From contig MFPR01000013.1 in the NCBI GenBank assembly GCA_001784175.1, forward strand, positions 18,111 through 82,110: a stretch of DNA of 64,000 nt, read 5' to 3'. The notes under the pieces are model-generated. The model was given only the letters and a program-made list of their open reading frames with translations. It did not search any database and was not told where the DNA came from. The position numbers were made by a program, and so were the translations under genes. Position 1 is the stretch's first letter. Every line of letters starts with the position of its first letter. Shown one piece after another: positions 23,951-32,396 of this stretch. The stretch is from Candidatus Lindowbacteria bacterium RIFCSPLOWO2_12_FULL_62_27 (lineage in GTDB: Bacteria > Lindowbacteria > 2-12-FULL-62-27).

Positions 23951-24853
23951 GTGAGAATTCTGATCTCCGGCTCCACAGGTCTGGTCGGAACCGTGTTGGA
24001 CATGGCGCTTCAGGCGCAAGGTCACGCGGTCGCGCGGCTCGTCCGCTCAGCGCCCAACCCCGGCCATGCGGAGGTGCGCTGGGATCCGGCCGCCGGGAAG
24101 ATCGACGAAGGCGGCATCGAGGGGGTGGATGCGGTCGTTCATCTGGCCGGTGAGAACGTCGGCGCCCGGCGCTGGACGGCCACGCAGAAAAACAAAATCC
24201 GGTCGAGCCGCGTGAACGGCACGCGGACGCTGTGCGAGGCGATCCAGCGGCTCAAGAAGCCGCCCGCGTCCCTCCTCTCCGCGTCGGCCGTCGGCATCTA
24301 CGGCGACCGCGGCGAGGAGACGCTGACCGAAGCAAGCCCGGCGGGCGCCGGATTTCTGCCGGAGGTCTGCGTCGAGTGGGAGAAGGCGGCCGCGCCGGCC
24401 GCGCAGCGCGGGATCCGCGTGGCGCATCTGCGGATCGGCGTCGTGCTCAGCGCCCAAGGAGGCGCGCTGGGCCGGATGCTGCTTCCGTTCAAGCTGGGGC
24501 TGGGCGGTCCCATCGGCGCCGGCCGGCAATACATGAGCTGGATTTCCGTCGACGACGCGGTTCGCGCCATTTCTTTTGTGCTCGATACGAAAACCCTCAT
24601 CGGTCCGGTCAACCTCGTGGCGCCCCGGCCGGTCACCAACCGCGAGTTTTCGAAAACGCTCGGCCGGACGCTCCATCGGCCCGCGATTTTTCCGATGCCC
24701 GCGTTCGCGGCGCGCCTCGCGTTCGGCGAAATGGCGGACGCGCTGCTTCTGGCCAGTGCCCGCGTCGTACCGGGCCGGCTGGAGGCCGCCGGATTTTCGT
24801 TTGCGCATCCGGACCTGGCGACTGCGTTGAAGCACATCCTGGGAAGGTCCTGA
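23951..24853 (+). CDS. TIGR01777-type NAD(P)-dependent epimerase/SDR protein (YfcH-like)
   Basis: Extended short-chain dehydrogenase-like protein, about 300 residues, with an N-terminal Rossmann motif (ILISGSTGLVGTVL), VVHLAGENVGARRW and the SASAVGIYGD segment that takes the place of the catalytic serine/tyrosine area in this subfamily. The C-terminal VNLVAPRPVTNREF motif is typical of YfcH/TIGR01777 proteins, whose substrate is unknown. GTG 23951 is chosen because a strong GAGGAGG lies just upstream; an ATG-like extension would lack it. It precedes nuoH by seven bases and may be co-transcribed with the complex I genes. Confidence 0.88.
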   Translation: MRILISGSTGLVGTVLDMALQAQGHAVARLVRSAPNPGHAEVRWDPAAGKIDEGGIEGVDAVVHLAGENVGARRWTATQKNKIRSSRVNGTRTLCEAIQRLKKPPASLLSASAVGIYGDRGEETLTEASPAGAGFLPEVCVEWEKAAAPAAQRGIRVAHLRIGVVLSAQGGALGRMLLPFKLGLGGPIGAGRQYMSWISVDDAVRAISFVLDTKTLIGPVNLVAPRPVTNREFSKTLGRTLHRPAIFPMPAFAARLAFGEMADALLLASARVVPGRLEAAGFSFAHPDLATALKHILGRS

Positions 24854-24860
24854 GCCGGCC

Positions 24861-25934
24861 GTGATCGTTCCGTCCCTGCTCCTGGAACTGGCGCCTGTAC
24901 TCGTCAAAATCTTTGGCGCCTTCTTCGTGGTCCTTACCCTCACCGCCTACCTCACGCTGGCGGAACGGAAATTCTCCGCGTTCATTCAGGACCGGATCGG
25001 CCCCAACCGCGTCGGGCCCTTCGGGCTCCTTCAGCCGCTGGCGGACGGGATCAAGTTCATCTTCAAAGAGGACATCATTCCCACACAGGCGCACAAGCTG
25101 TACTACATCCTCGCGCCGGCGCTGCTGCTCGTGCCGGCCCTCATGGGATACGCCGTCATCCCCTTCGGCGATTATGTCGAAGTCGCCGGCCGGCTGATCC
25201 CGCTGCAGATCGCGGACGTCGACATCGGCATTCTGTACGTTCTTGCCATCGCCGGCCTCTCGGTCTACGGGCTCTTCATGGCCGGCTGGGCGTCGAACAA
25301 CAAATATTCGCTGCTCGGCGGACTGCGGTCCTCGGCGCAGATGGTGAGCTACGAGCTGACGCTGGGCCTTTCCATCGTCGGCGCCCTGCTCGTGTACGGC
25401 ACCACGAACCTGCGGGACATTGTCGTTCAACAAACGGCCTACTGGCAGGTGGGGTCGATCCTGATCCCGAAATGGGGCGTTTTTTTGCAGCCGCTCGGGT
25501 TCCTCCTCTTTCTCGTCTCCGCCTTCGCCGAATCCAACCGACTGCCCTTTGACCTCCCGGAGGCCGAGAACGAGCTGGTCGGGGGATACCACACGGAGTA
25601 CGGGAGCATGAAATTCGCGATGTTTTTCATGGGCGAGTATACGGGCATGATCACGATGTCGGCGCTCCTCACGACCTTCTTTTTCGGCGGCTGGCACGTT
25701 CCATGGCTTGAGGCGGCCGGCCTTTCACGAAATGTCGCGGCGATCCTCGGCGTCGGCGCGTTCTGCGCGAAAACGGGATGTTTCCTGTTTCTCTACATCT
25801 GGGTGCGCTGGACCCTGCCGCGGTTTCGCTACGATCAGCTCATGAAGCTGTCCTGGAAAGGCGTGTTCCCGCTGGCGCTGGCCAACGTGTTCCTCACGGG
25901 TGTCTGCCTTTACCTGTACAGCCGCCTGATGTAG
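24861..25934 (+). CDS. nuoH: NADH-quinone oxidoreductase subunit H
   Basis: Membrane subunit of complex I linking the quinone chamber to the proton channels. 357 residues with eight or more membrane segments and the conserved loops RKFSAFIQDRIGPNRVGPFG, QPLADGIKFIFKEDIIP, and FALAESNRLPFDLPEAENEL-like (here FAESNRLPFDLPEAE, then ELVGGYHTEY). The start is GTG 24861. First of seven consecutive nuo genes; the peripheral-arm genes nuoA-G are not here. Confidence 0.96.
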   Translation: MIVPSLLLELAPVLVKIFGAFFVVLTLTAYLTLAERKFSAFIQDRIGPNRVGPFGLLQPLADGIKFIFKEDIIPTQAHKLYYILAPALLLVPALMGYAVIPFGDYVEVAGRLIPLQIADVDIGILYVLAIAGLSVYGLFMAGWASNNKYSLLGGLRSSAQMVSYELTLGLSIVGALLVYGTTNLRDIVVQQTAYWQVGSILIPKWGVFLQPLGFLLFLVSAFAESNRLPFDLPEAENELVGGYHTEYGSMKFAMFFMGEYTGMITMSALLTTFFFGGWHVPWLEAAGLSRNVAAILGVGAFCAKTGCFLFLYIWVRWTLPRFRYDQLMKLSWKGVFPLALANVFLTGVCLYLYSRLM

Positions 25935-25961
25935 GATGCCCATGGTAAAGGAGACACGACC

Positions 25962-26480
25962 ATGATCGGGATCAAGAAACCCGAGCAGACGCTCATGCAG
26001 AAAATATATCTCCCGGAGATCCTGCGCGGCCTGGCGATCACGATCCGGCACATGCTCCGCCAGAAGCCCGTCACCTGCGAATATCCGGAAAAACCGCACG
26101 TCGTGCCGCCGAATTTCCGCGGCCTTCATCGCCTCATTCAACGGCCCGGCGGCCGCGAGCGTTGCGTGGCCTGCGAGCTGTGCCTGACGGCGTGCCCGGC
26201 CAACTGTATTTCGATGGTCGCGGCGGACCCGAACGATCCCAACGTCGAGAAATATCCGCTCCGGTACGAGATCGACGTCCTCCGGTGCATTTACTGCGGG
26301 TTCTGCGAGGAGGCCTGCCCCTGCGACGCCATTGAGCTGACGCCCCACTACGAGATGGCATCGAGCCGCCGCGAGGATTTCATTTTCACGAAGGACCGCC
26401 TGCTCGACAACAACCGGTACGTTCCGGAAGGGGAGAGAGTCTCGAAAGTCCGGACCAACGAGACATATCTGCGCATCTAA
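25962..26480 (+). CDS. nuoI: NADH-quinone oxidoreductase subunit I (2x[4Fe-4S])
   Basis: Ferredoxin-like subunit carrying the two 4Fe-4S clusters that pass electrons towards the quinone site. 172 residues with two CxxCxxCxxxCP motifs: CVACELCLTACPANCI and CIYCGFCEEACPCDAIEL. The N-terminal helix region (LPEILRGLAITIRHML) fits membrane-arm docking. A good AAAGGAG site precedes the ATG. Between nuoH and nuoJ, as in standard nuo operons. Confidence 0.96.
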   Translation: MIGIKKPEQTLMQKIYLPEILRGLAITIRHMLRQKPVTCEYPEKPHVVPPNFRGLHRLIQRPGGRERCVACELCLTACPANCISMVAADPNDPNVEKYPLRYEIDVLRCIYCGFCEEACPCDAIELTPHYEMASSRREDFIFTKDRLLDNNRYVPEGERVSKVRTNETYLRI

Positions 26481-26484
26481 CGCC

Positions 26485-27054
26485 GTGTCCCACCTGCTGC
26501 CGGATATTTTGTTTTACGTGTTTTCCGCGCTGTCCGTCGCCGGCGCCGTCCTGGTGCTGGTGAACCGCAATCCCATGACGTGCGCCATGTCGCTCGTGGT
26601 GAGCGTGCTGTCGCTGGCGATTCTGTATCTGCTGCTGTCGGCCCATTTTCTGGCGGTGGCGCAGATGATCGTCTACGCGGGCGCGATTGTCGTGTTGTTC
26701 ATTTTCGTGATCATGCTCCTGAACCTGACCGACGAGGAGCTGGGCCGGTTCCGGTTCAGCCTCTTCAAGACCATCGGCGCGTTCGTGGCCGTCGCGACGC
26801 TCCTCGCGGTCGCTCCGGACATCCGCGTGTCGATCCCGGCGCCGGCGGCCGGCGACGCCGGCGCGCCCGCCGGCTACGGAAGCACAAAGGCGGTCGGGAA
26901 GCTCCTGTTCGGCGAGTTTCTCCTCCCGTTCGAACTCACGAGCATCCTGATCCTATCGGCCATGGTCGCGGGCGTGGTGTTGGCGAAGCGCGAGCTTCAG
27001 CCGAAGAAAACGCACAGCCTGGTGGACTGGCTGCTCGGATTTTTCCGGACGTGA
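26485..27054 (+). CDS. nuoJ: NADH-quinone oxidoreductase subunit J
   Basis: Small antiporter-arm subunit of complex I, 189 residues, five hydrophobic segments. The AQMIVYAGAIVVLFIFVIML helix with its pi-bulge glycine region is diagnostic. GTG 26485 gives the expected N-terminus. The gene sits four bases after nuoI and four before nuoK. Confidence 0.95.
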   Translation: MSHLLPDILFYVFSALSVAGAVLVLVNRNPMTCAMSLVVSVLSLAILYLLLSAHFLAVAQMIVYAGAIVVLFIFVIMLLNLTDEELGRFRFSLFKTIGAFVAVATLLAVAPDIRVSIPAPAAGDAGAPAGYGSTKAVGKLLFGEFLLPFELTSILILSAMVAGVVLAKRELQPKKTHSLVDWLLGFFRT

Positions 27055-27058
27055 CCCC

Positions 27059-27373
27059 ATGAATTTCTTTCCGGTCGGGCAGACGCATTTTCTGGCGACC
27101 TCGGCGTTTCTGTTTACGCTGGGCGTGCTGACGGTCGTCGTGCGGCGGAACCTGATCGTGATCCTGATGGGCGTCGAACTCATGCTGAACGCGGGCAACC
27201 TGGCGATCGTCGCCTTCAGCCGCTTCAGCGGCCATCCGGCCGGGCATGTCTATGTGCTGCTCATCATGACGGTGGCGGCGGCGGAGGTGGCGGTCGGCCT
27301 CGGCATTCTCATTGCGCTTTTCAGGACACGCAAAACCATCAACGCCGATGAGGCGACTTACCTGCGGTGGTAG
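27059..27373 (+). CDS. nuoK: NADH-quinone oxidoreductase subunit K
   Basis: 104-residue, three-helix subunit. The conserved glutamates of the proton path are visible in LMGVELMLNAGNLAIVAF and AAAEVAVGLGILIALFR. Length and topology are exactly those of NuoK. The stop overlaps the upstream GTG alternative of nuoL. Confidence 0.96.
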   Translation: MNFFPVGQTHFLATSAFLFTLGVLTVVVRRNLIVILMGVELMLNAGNLAIVAFSRFSGHPAGHVYVLLIMTVAAAEVAVGLGILIALFRTRKTINADEATYLRW

Positions 27374-27375
27374 AC

Positions 27376-29283
27376 ATGTTCCTGCTGAGATACATCGTCC
27401 TCCCGCCGCTGATCGCGCTCCTCGCGAATCTCCTCCTGGGCCGGTGGTGGGGCAGGAAAACGACGGCGACGCTGGCTTGCGGATCGGTCCTGCTTTCGTT
27501 TCTGGTTTCCCTGCGCGACAGTTATTACCTTTACATGATCACGCTTCCGGAAACGCGCGTGGCCTCGGACGTGATGTTCACGTGGTTGTCGATCGGCCGG
27601 TTCGAGATCCCGGTCGAATTCGTGCTTGATCCGCTGTCGGGTGCGATGTGTCTGATCATCACGGGCGTCGGATTTCTGATCCATCTCTACAGCGTCGGCT
27701 ACATGTGGCACGATCCGGGATTTCGGCGGTTCTTCGTTTATCTGAATCTCTTTATCGTCTTCATGCTGCTCCTGGTTCTGGCCGACAATCTTCTTCTTCT
27801 GTTTGTCGGCTGGGAGGGCGTGGGTCTCTGCTCATATCTGCTCATCGGGTTCTGGCATGCGGACATGAAAAACGCGTCGGCGGGGAAAAAGGCATTTGTG
27901 GTCAACCGCATCGGCGATCTGGGATTCCTCATCGGCCTCCTGCTGGTCTTTGCGGCCTTCAATACGCTGAGCGTGTCCGAAATGCAGGAGATCATCTCGG
28001 ACGCCATCGCCCGGCATCTGCCGCTGCCGCTGGCGCCGCTGGCGGCCACGGTCATCTGCCTCTGCCTGTTTGTGGGCGCGTGCGGCAAATCCGCGCAGAT
28101 TCCGCTGTACGTGTGGCTGCCGGACGCGATGGCCGGACCCACGCCGGTTTCGGCGCTCATCCATGCCGCCACGATGGTGACCGCGGGCGTTTACATGATC
28201 GCGCGGCTCCATTTTCTCTACGCATTCTCGCCGTTCGCTTCCGGCGTCGTGGCGGTCGTCGGCGCGGCCACCGCCATCTACGCCGCCATCATCGGACTTG
28301 CCCAGAACGATATCAAGAAGGTCCTGGCCTACTCGACCGTTTCACAGCTCGGATACATGTTCCTCGCCGTCGGCGTCGGCGCCTACACGTTTGGGATTTT
28401 CCATCTGGCCACACACGCTTTTTTCAAGGCGCTTCTCTTTCTCGGATCCGGCAGCGTCATCCACGCGCTTTCCGGCGAGCAGGACCTCCGCAAGATGGGA
28501 GGCCTTTGCCGGCGCCTGCCCGTGACGTTCTGGACGTTTCTGGCCGGGACGCTCGCCATCGCCGGTGTGTGGCCGCTGGCGGGGTTTTTCTCCAAGGACG
28601 AAATCCTCATCGCGGCGCGGCTGGCCGAAACGCCGCTCATTTCCGGGCGCGCGCTTTTTGCGGTCGGGCTCTCTGCCGCGTTTCTGACGGCGTTTTACAT
28701 GGGCCGGCTCTTTGTGATGGCATTTCTGGGCCCGTGCCGCGTGGAGGCGGATAAGCAGCACCACATCCACGAATCGCCATGGACGATGACGGTCCCGCTC
28801 ATCGTTCTTGCTCTTCTCTCGGCGGTCGGCGGCGCCGCCGGGGTCTATCATCACTCATTCGCCCGGTGGCTTTCTCCGCTCTACGGCGCGCCGGATGCGG
28901 CTCCGCCGGCCGTCGAACACTTTGTGATGGCTGCATCGCTGGCCGTCGCCTTTGGCGGGCTTGCCCTCTCGTTCCTGTTCTATCTGCAGGCGCCGACCCT
29001 GCCGGACCGTCTGGCCCGAACCGCCGGATGGCTCTACCGCTGGGTCGCGGAGAAATTTTACGTTGACGAACTTTACGAATGGATCGTCGTGCGGCCTGTC
29101 TATTATGTGGGCGTCGCCGGCCAGGCCTTCGACAAACATGTGGTGGACCGGGCGGTCAACTGGACGGGCGGCGGTCTCAAGGGCGCCGGATTTCTGCTCA
29201 GCTTTTTTCAGTCCGGCAATGTCGGAACGTACGCCATCTGGTTCCTGATCGGCGTGTCGATCCTGCTCCACGTCATGCGATGA
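27376..29283 (+). CDS. nuoL: NADH-quinone oxidoreductase subunit L
   Basis: Largest antiporter-like subunit and carrier of the lateral helix, about 635 residues. Seen: VGWEGVGLCSYLLIGFW, VNRIGDLGFLIGL, LPDAMAGPTPVSALIHAATM and AYSTVSQLGYMF, all typical of NuoL. I prefer ATG 27376; a GTG nine bases earlier overlaps nuoK and lacks better support. The C-terminal part (WLYRWVAEKFYVDELYEW) matches the amphipathic arm. Stop overlaps nuoM (ATGA). Confidence 0.95.
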   Translation: MFLLRYIVLPPLIALLANLLLGRWWGRKTTATLACGSVLLSFLVSLRDSYYLYMITLPETRVASDVMFTWLSIGRFEIPVEFVLDPLSGAMCLIITGVGFLIHLYSVGYMWHDPGFRRFFVYLNLFIVFMLLLVLADNLLLLFVGWEGVGLCSYLLIGFWHADMKNASAGKKAFVVNRIGDLGFLIGLLLVFAAFNTLSVSEMQEIISDAIARHLPLPLAPLAATVICLCLFVGACGKSAQIPLYVWLPDAMAGPTPVSALIHAATMVTAGVYMIARLHFLYAFSPFASGVVAVVGAATAIYAAIIGLAQNDIKKVLAYSTVSQLGYMFLAVGVGAYTFGIFHLATHAFFKALLFLGSGSVIHALSGEQDLRKMGGLCRRLPVTFWTFLAGTLAIAGVWPLAGFFSKDEILIAARLAETPLISGRALFAVGLSAAFLTAFYMGRLFVMAFLGPCRVEADKQHHIHESPWTMTVPLIVLALLSAVGGAAGVYHHSFARWLSPLYGAPDAAPPAVEHFVMAASLAVAFGGLALSFLFYLQAPTLPDRLARTAGWLYRWVAEKFYVDELYEWIVVRPVYYVGVAGQAFDKHVVDRAVNWTGGGLKGAGFLLSFFQSGNVGTYAIWFLIGVSILLHVMR

Positions 29284-30881
29284 ACATCCTCTCGGCGCTT
29301 GTTTTCTTCCCGATCGCCGGCGCGCTCCTCATCGCAATCTGGCCGTGCGCGGAACGGACGAGCTGGCGGATGGCGCTGATCGCGTCGGCGGGAGAGTTTC
29401 TCCTCAGCCTCAAGATGGCCCTGCTCTTCGATCCGAACTCCGGCCTCATGCAGATGGTGGAACAGTCCGAGTGGATTCCGACCTTCGGCATTACGTACCT
29501 CCTGGGCGTCGACGGGGTGAGCCTCGGTCTTGTGGTTCTGACCGGCGCGCTGACGCCGATCGTCGTGCTGTCGGCGTGGGGCTCCATACAAAAACAGATC
29601 CGCGCCTACCTCGCCGGCATGCTGCTTCTGGAGGGCGCGATGGTCGGCTCCTTTCTGGCGCTGGACCTTGTTCTGTTTTTCCTCTTCTGGGAACTCATGC
29701 TGATCCCGATGGCGATCCTGATCGGCGTCTGGGGCGGCCCGCGGCGGATTTATTCGGCGATCAAGTTTTTCCTCTACACGGCCTTCGGCTCCGCCCTGAT
29801 GCTGGTGTCGATTTTGTCGCTGGCGTATCTGCACATGGAGAGCCGCAATCTTCTGACGTTCAATTTTCTCATCCTGAAGGACCTCATTCTGCCCCCCCAC
29901 GTCTCGCTGTACCTGTTTTTGGGATTCGCACTTGCGTTTGCGATCAAGGTTCCCGTGTTTCCGTTTCACACGTGGCTGCCGGACGCGCACACGGAGGCGC
30001 CGACCGGCGGCAGCGTCATTTTGGCGGGAGTTCTCCTGAAATTCGGCGTCTACGGATTTTTCCGGTTCTGCTTGCCGCTGTTCCCCGACATCGCGATGCG
30101 CGCTGCGCCGTGGCTCGCGGGACTCGGGGTCGTCGGCATCGTCTACGGGGCGCTTGTGTCGATGGTCCAGACCGACATCAAACGCCTCGTGGCGTTCTCG
30201 TCCGTTTCGCATCTGGGCTTCTGCATGCTCGGACTCTTCGCCTTTACGGTCGAAGGCATGGCCGGCAGCCTCTTTGTGTGCCTCGCGCACGGCGTGTCGA
30301 CCGGCGCCCTGTTTTTGCTCGTCGGGTTTCTCTATGACCGCCGGCATACGCGGGACATTTCGGAATTCGGCGGGATCACGCAGGTCATGCCGTTTTACGC
30401 GGCCGTGTTCGTCATCACGGCCCTCGCGTCCGCGGGCCTGCCGGGCCTCTGCGGGTTCGTGGGAGAATTTCTGTCGCTGGCCGGCGCGTTTCTGTCGCAG
30501 AGCCTGCCGCATGCGCGGCTTCTAACGGTGGCCGCGGCCACGGCGGTGATTCTGTCGGCGGTGTATCTCCTCTGGATGGTCCAGCGCGTGTTTTTCGGCG
30601 CGCTGTCGAATGACAAAAACCGCCGGCTGGCCGACCTGACGCTCCGCGAGCGGTGCGCGATCCTTCCTCTGATCGGTCTCATGATCTGGATGGGCGTGTA
30701 TCCGGAACCGATTCTGGCCAGGATGCGCCCAACGCTCGACATGCTCCGGACGTTTGTCATGCTCAAACGCGGCCAGATCGAACGGGAACTGCAAAGAAAC
30801 GACACGGCGCCGGACATCGCGCCGGCGCCGATGGAAAAACCGGGATCGCCGGCCGACCGGCCCCCGCGGGAGACGGTATGA
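29280..30881 (+). CDS. nuoM: NADH-quinone oxidoreductase subunit M
   Basis: Antiporter-like proton-pumping subunit, 533 residues. Conserved pieces: LLGVDGVSLGLVVLTG, FFLFWELMLIPMAILIGVWG, HTWLPDAHTEAPTGGSVILA, VAFSSVSHLGFCMLG. The ATG overlaps the nuoL stop. The extreme C-terminus (about 45 residues, APAPMEKPGSPADRPP region) is a charged, proline-rich extension past the last helix and is not typical of the family. Confidence 0.95.
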   Translation: MNILSALVFFPIAGALLIAIWPCAERTSWRMALIASAGEFLLSLKMALLFDPNSGLMQMVEQSEWIPTFGITYLLGVDGVSLGLVVLTGALTPIVVLSAWGSIQKQIRAYLAGMLLLEGAMVGSFLALDLVLFFLFWELMLIPMAILIGVWGGPRRIYSAIKFFLYTAFGSALMLVSILSLAYLHMESRNLLTFNFLILKDLILPPHVSLYLFLGFALAFAIKVPVFPFHTWLPDAHTEAPTGGSVILAGVLLKFGVYGFFRFCLPLFPDIAMRAAPWLAGLGVVGIVYGALVSMVQTDIKRLVAFSSVSHLGFCMLGLFAFTVEGMAGSLFVCLAHGVSTGALFLLVGFLYDRRHTRDISEFGGITQVMPFYAAVFVITALASAGLPGLCGFVGEFLSLAGAFLSQSLPHARLLTVAAATAVILSAVYLLWMVQRVFFGALSNDKNRRLADLTLRERCAILPLIGLMIWMGVYPEPILARMRPTLDMLRTFVMLKRGQIERELQRNDTAPDIAPAPMEKPGSPADRPPRETV

Positions 30882-32368
30882 TCTCGATCACGGCCGCCGA
30901 CCTCTCGGGCATTTCGCCCGCACTGCATCTTGCGGTGGCCGGCATCGCCATCATGCTCCTCGACGCGCTCTGGCCCATGCGGTCGAAACTCCTGTCGGTT
31001 TGGATCACCCTCGCGGCGCTCGGCTGCTCTCTCACAACGAGCCTTCACCGCCTGACGGCCGGCGTGGACGTGACCCTCTTTAACGGCGCGGTCCGGATGG
31101 ACGGGTACGCGCACGCGTTTTCGGCGATCATCTGCCTCGCCTCGACGCTCGCGGTCCTGTCCGCCCCCAAGTATCTGCGCCTGCGGGGCGTTCATCTCGC
31201 CGAATATTACGCGCTCCTGCTTTTCTCCGTCTGCGGCATGGTGCTCTTTGCGGCGGCGGAGGAGCTGATCATGCTTTTCCTCGCGCTGGAAACGCTGTCG
31301 ATCCCGGTCTACTGCCTGGTGGGATTCACGCGGACGAACGTGTATTCGACGGAGGCGTCGATGAAATATTTCGTGATCGGCGCGTTCGCCACCGGATTTC
31401 TCGTCTACGGCATCGCCCTCCTCTACGGCGCGGCCGGATCGGGGTATCTCGTGGATCTTCGCGCGGGCGCCGCACGGGCGCCGGGACTTTTCTACGCGGG
31501 CATGACGCTGTTGTTGGTGGGATTTCTATTCAAGATCGGCGCCGTCCCGTTCAACATGTGGACGCCCGACGCCTACGAGGGCGCGCCGACGCCGGTGACG
31601 ACCTTCATGGCCGAGGCCGTCAAGGCCGCGCCGTTCGGGGGAATGATCAAGGTGCTGTTCGTCGGATTCGGCTTTGACGCCGCGGTCGGGCTCTGGCAGC
31701 CGGCGTTGGTGGTGATCGCCGTCCTGACCATGACCGTCGGCAACCTCACGGCGCTGGTCCAGACCGACGTCAAGCGCATGATGGGCTATTCGTCCATCGC
31801 GCATTCGGGCTACATCCTGGTCGGCATCCTCGCCGCGTCGAAACTCCAGTCGGCCGACGCCCTGGCGGCGGTCCTCTATTACCTCTTCGTCTACGTCCTC
31901 ATGAACGCGGGCGCCTTCGGAATTCTGATCCTGTTTTCTCACAAGGACAAGGACACAAATGCCGTGGAGGATCTGACGGGCCTCGCGCGCGAACGTCCAT
32001 GGGCGGCGGCGCTCATGGCGGTCTACATGCTGTCGCTGACCGGCCTGCCGCCGCTGGCGGGATTTTTCGGCAAGTTCTACATTTTTTCGTACGCCGTAAA
32101 GGCGGGCTATGTCCCGCTGGTGATCATCGCGATCCTCAACAGCGTGGTCTCCGCCTACTATTATTTGAAGGTCATCGTCGCGATGTATTTCCGGGGCCCC
32201 GAGGACACGGGCCGCGCGGCCGTCTTTCATTACGAGGGATACAGCGTGTTCCTGCTCGCCATGCTGTGGTTCACCGCCTGGGGCATCCTCTACTACGGCA
32301 TCCATTCCGAACCCCAGCTCGCCCTAGCGCGGCTCGCGGCGTCGAGCCTGTTCGCGACGGCGCCTTGA
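30878..32368 (+). CDS. nuoN: NADH-quinone oxidoreductase subunit N
   Basis: Third antiporter-like subunit, 496 residues. Recognisable by FLALETLSIPVYCLVGF, YFVIGAFATGFLVYG, FKIGAVPFNMWTPDAYEGAP and MMGYSSIAHSGYILVG. ATG overlaps the nuoM stop (ATGA). Last gene of the nuo run; only 28 bases separate it from the O-antigen-ligase-type gene, so read-through is possible. Confidence 0.95.
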   Translation: MISITAADLSGISPALHLAVAGIAIMLLDALWPMRSKLLSVWITLAALGCSLTTSLHRLTAGVDVTLFNGAVRMDGYAHAFSAIICLASTLAVLSAPKYLRLRGVHLAEYYALLLFSVCGMVLFAAAEELIMLFLALETLSIPVYCLVGFTRTNVYSTEASMKYFVIGAFATGFLVYGIALLYGAAGSGYLVDLRAGAARAPGLFYAGMTLLLVGFLFKIGAVPFNMWTPDAYEGAPTPVTTFMAEAVKAAPFGGMIKVLFVGFGFDAAVGLWQPALVVIAVLTMTVGNLTALVQTDVKRMMGYSSIAHSGYILVGILAASKLQSADALAAVLYYLFVYVLMNAGAFGILILFSHKDKDTNAVEDLTGLARERPWAAALMAVYMLSLTGLPPLAGFFGKFYIFSYAVKAGYVPLVIIAILNSVVSAYYYLKVIVAMYFRGPEDTGRAAVFHYEGYSVFLLAMLWFTAWGILYYGIHSEPQLALARLAASSLFATAP

Positions 32369-32396
32369 GATTTGGCCTCGACATTCCCGGCCCGCG

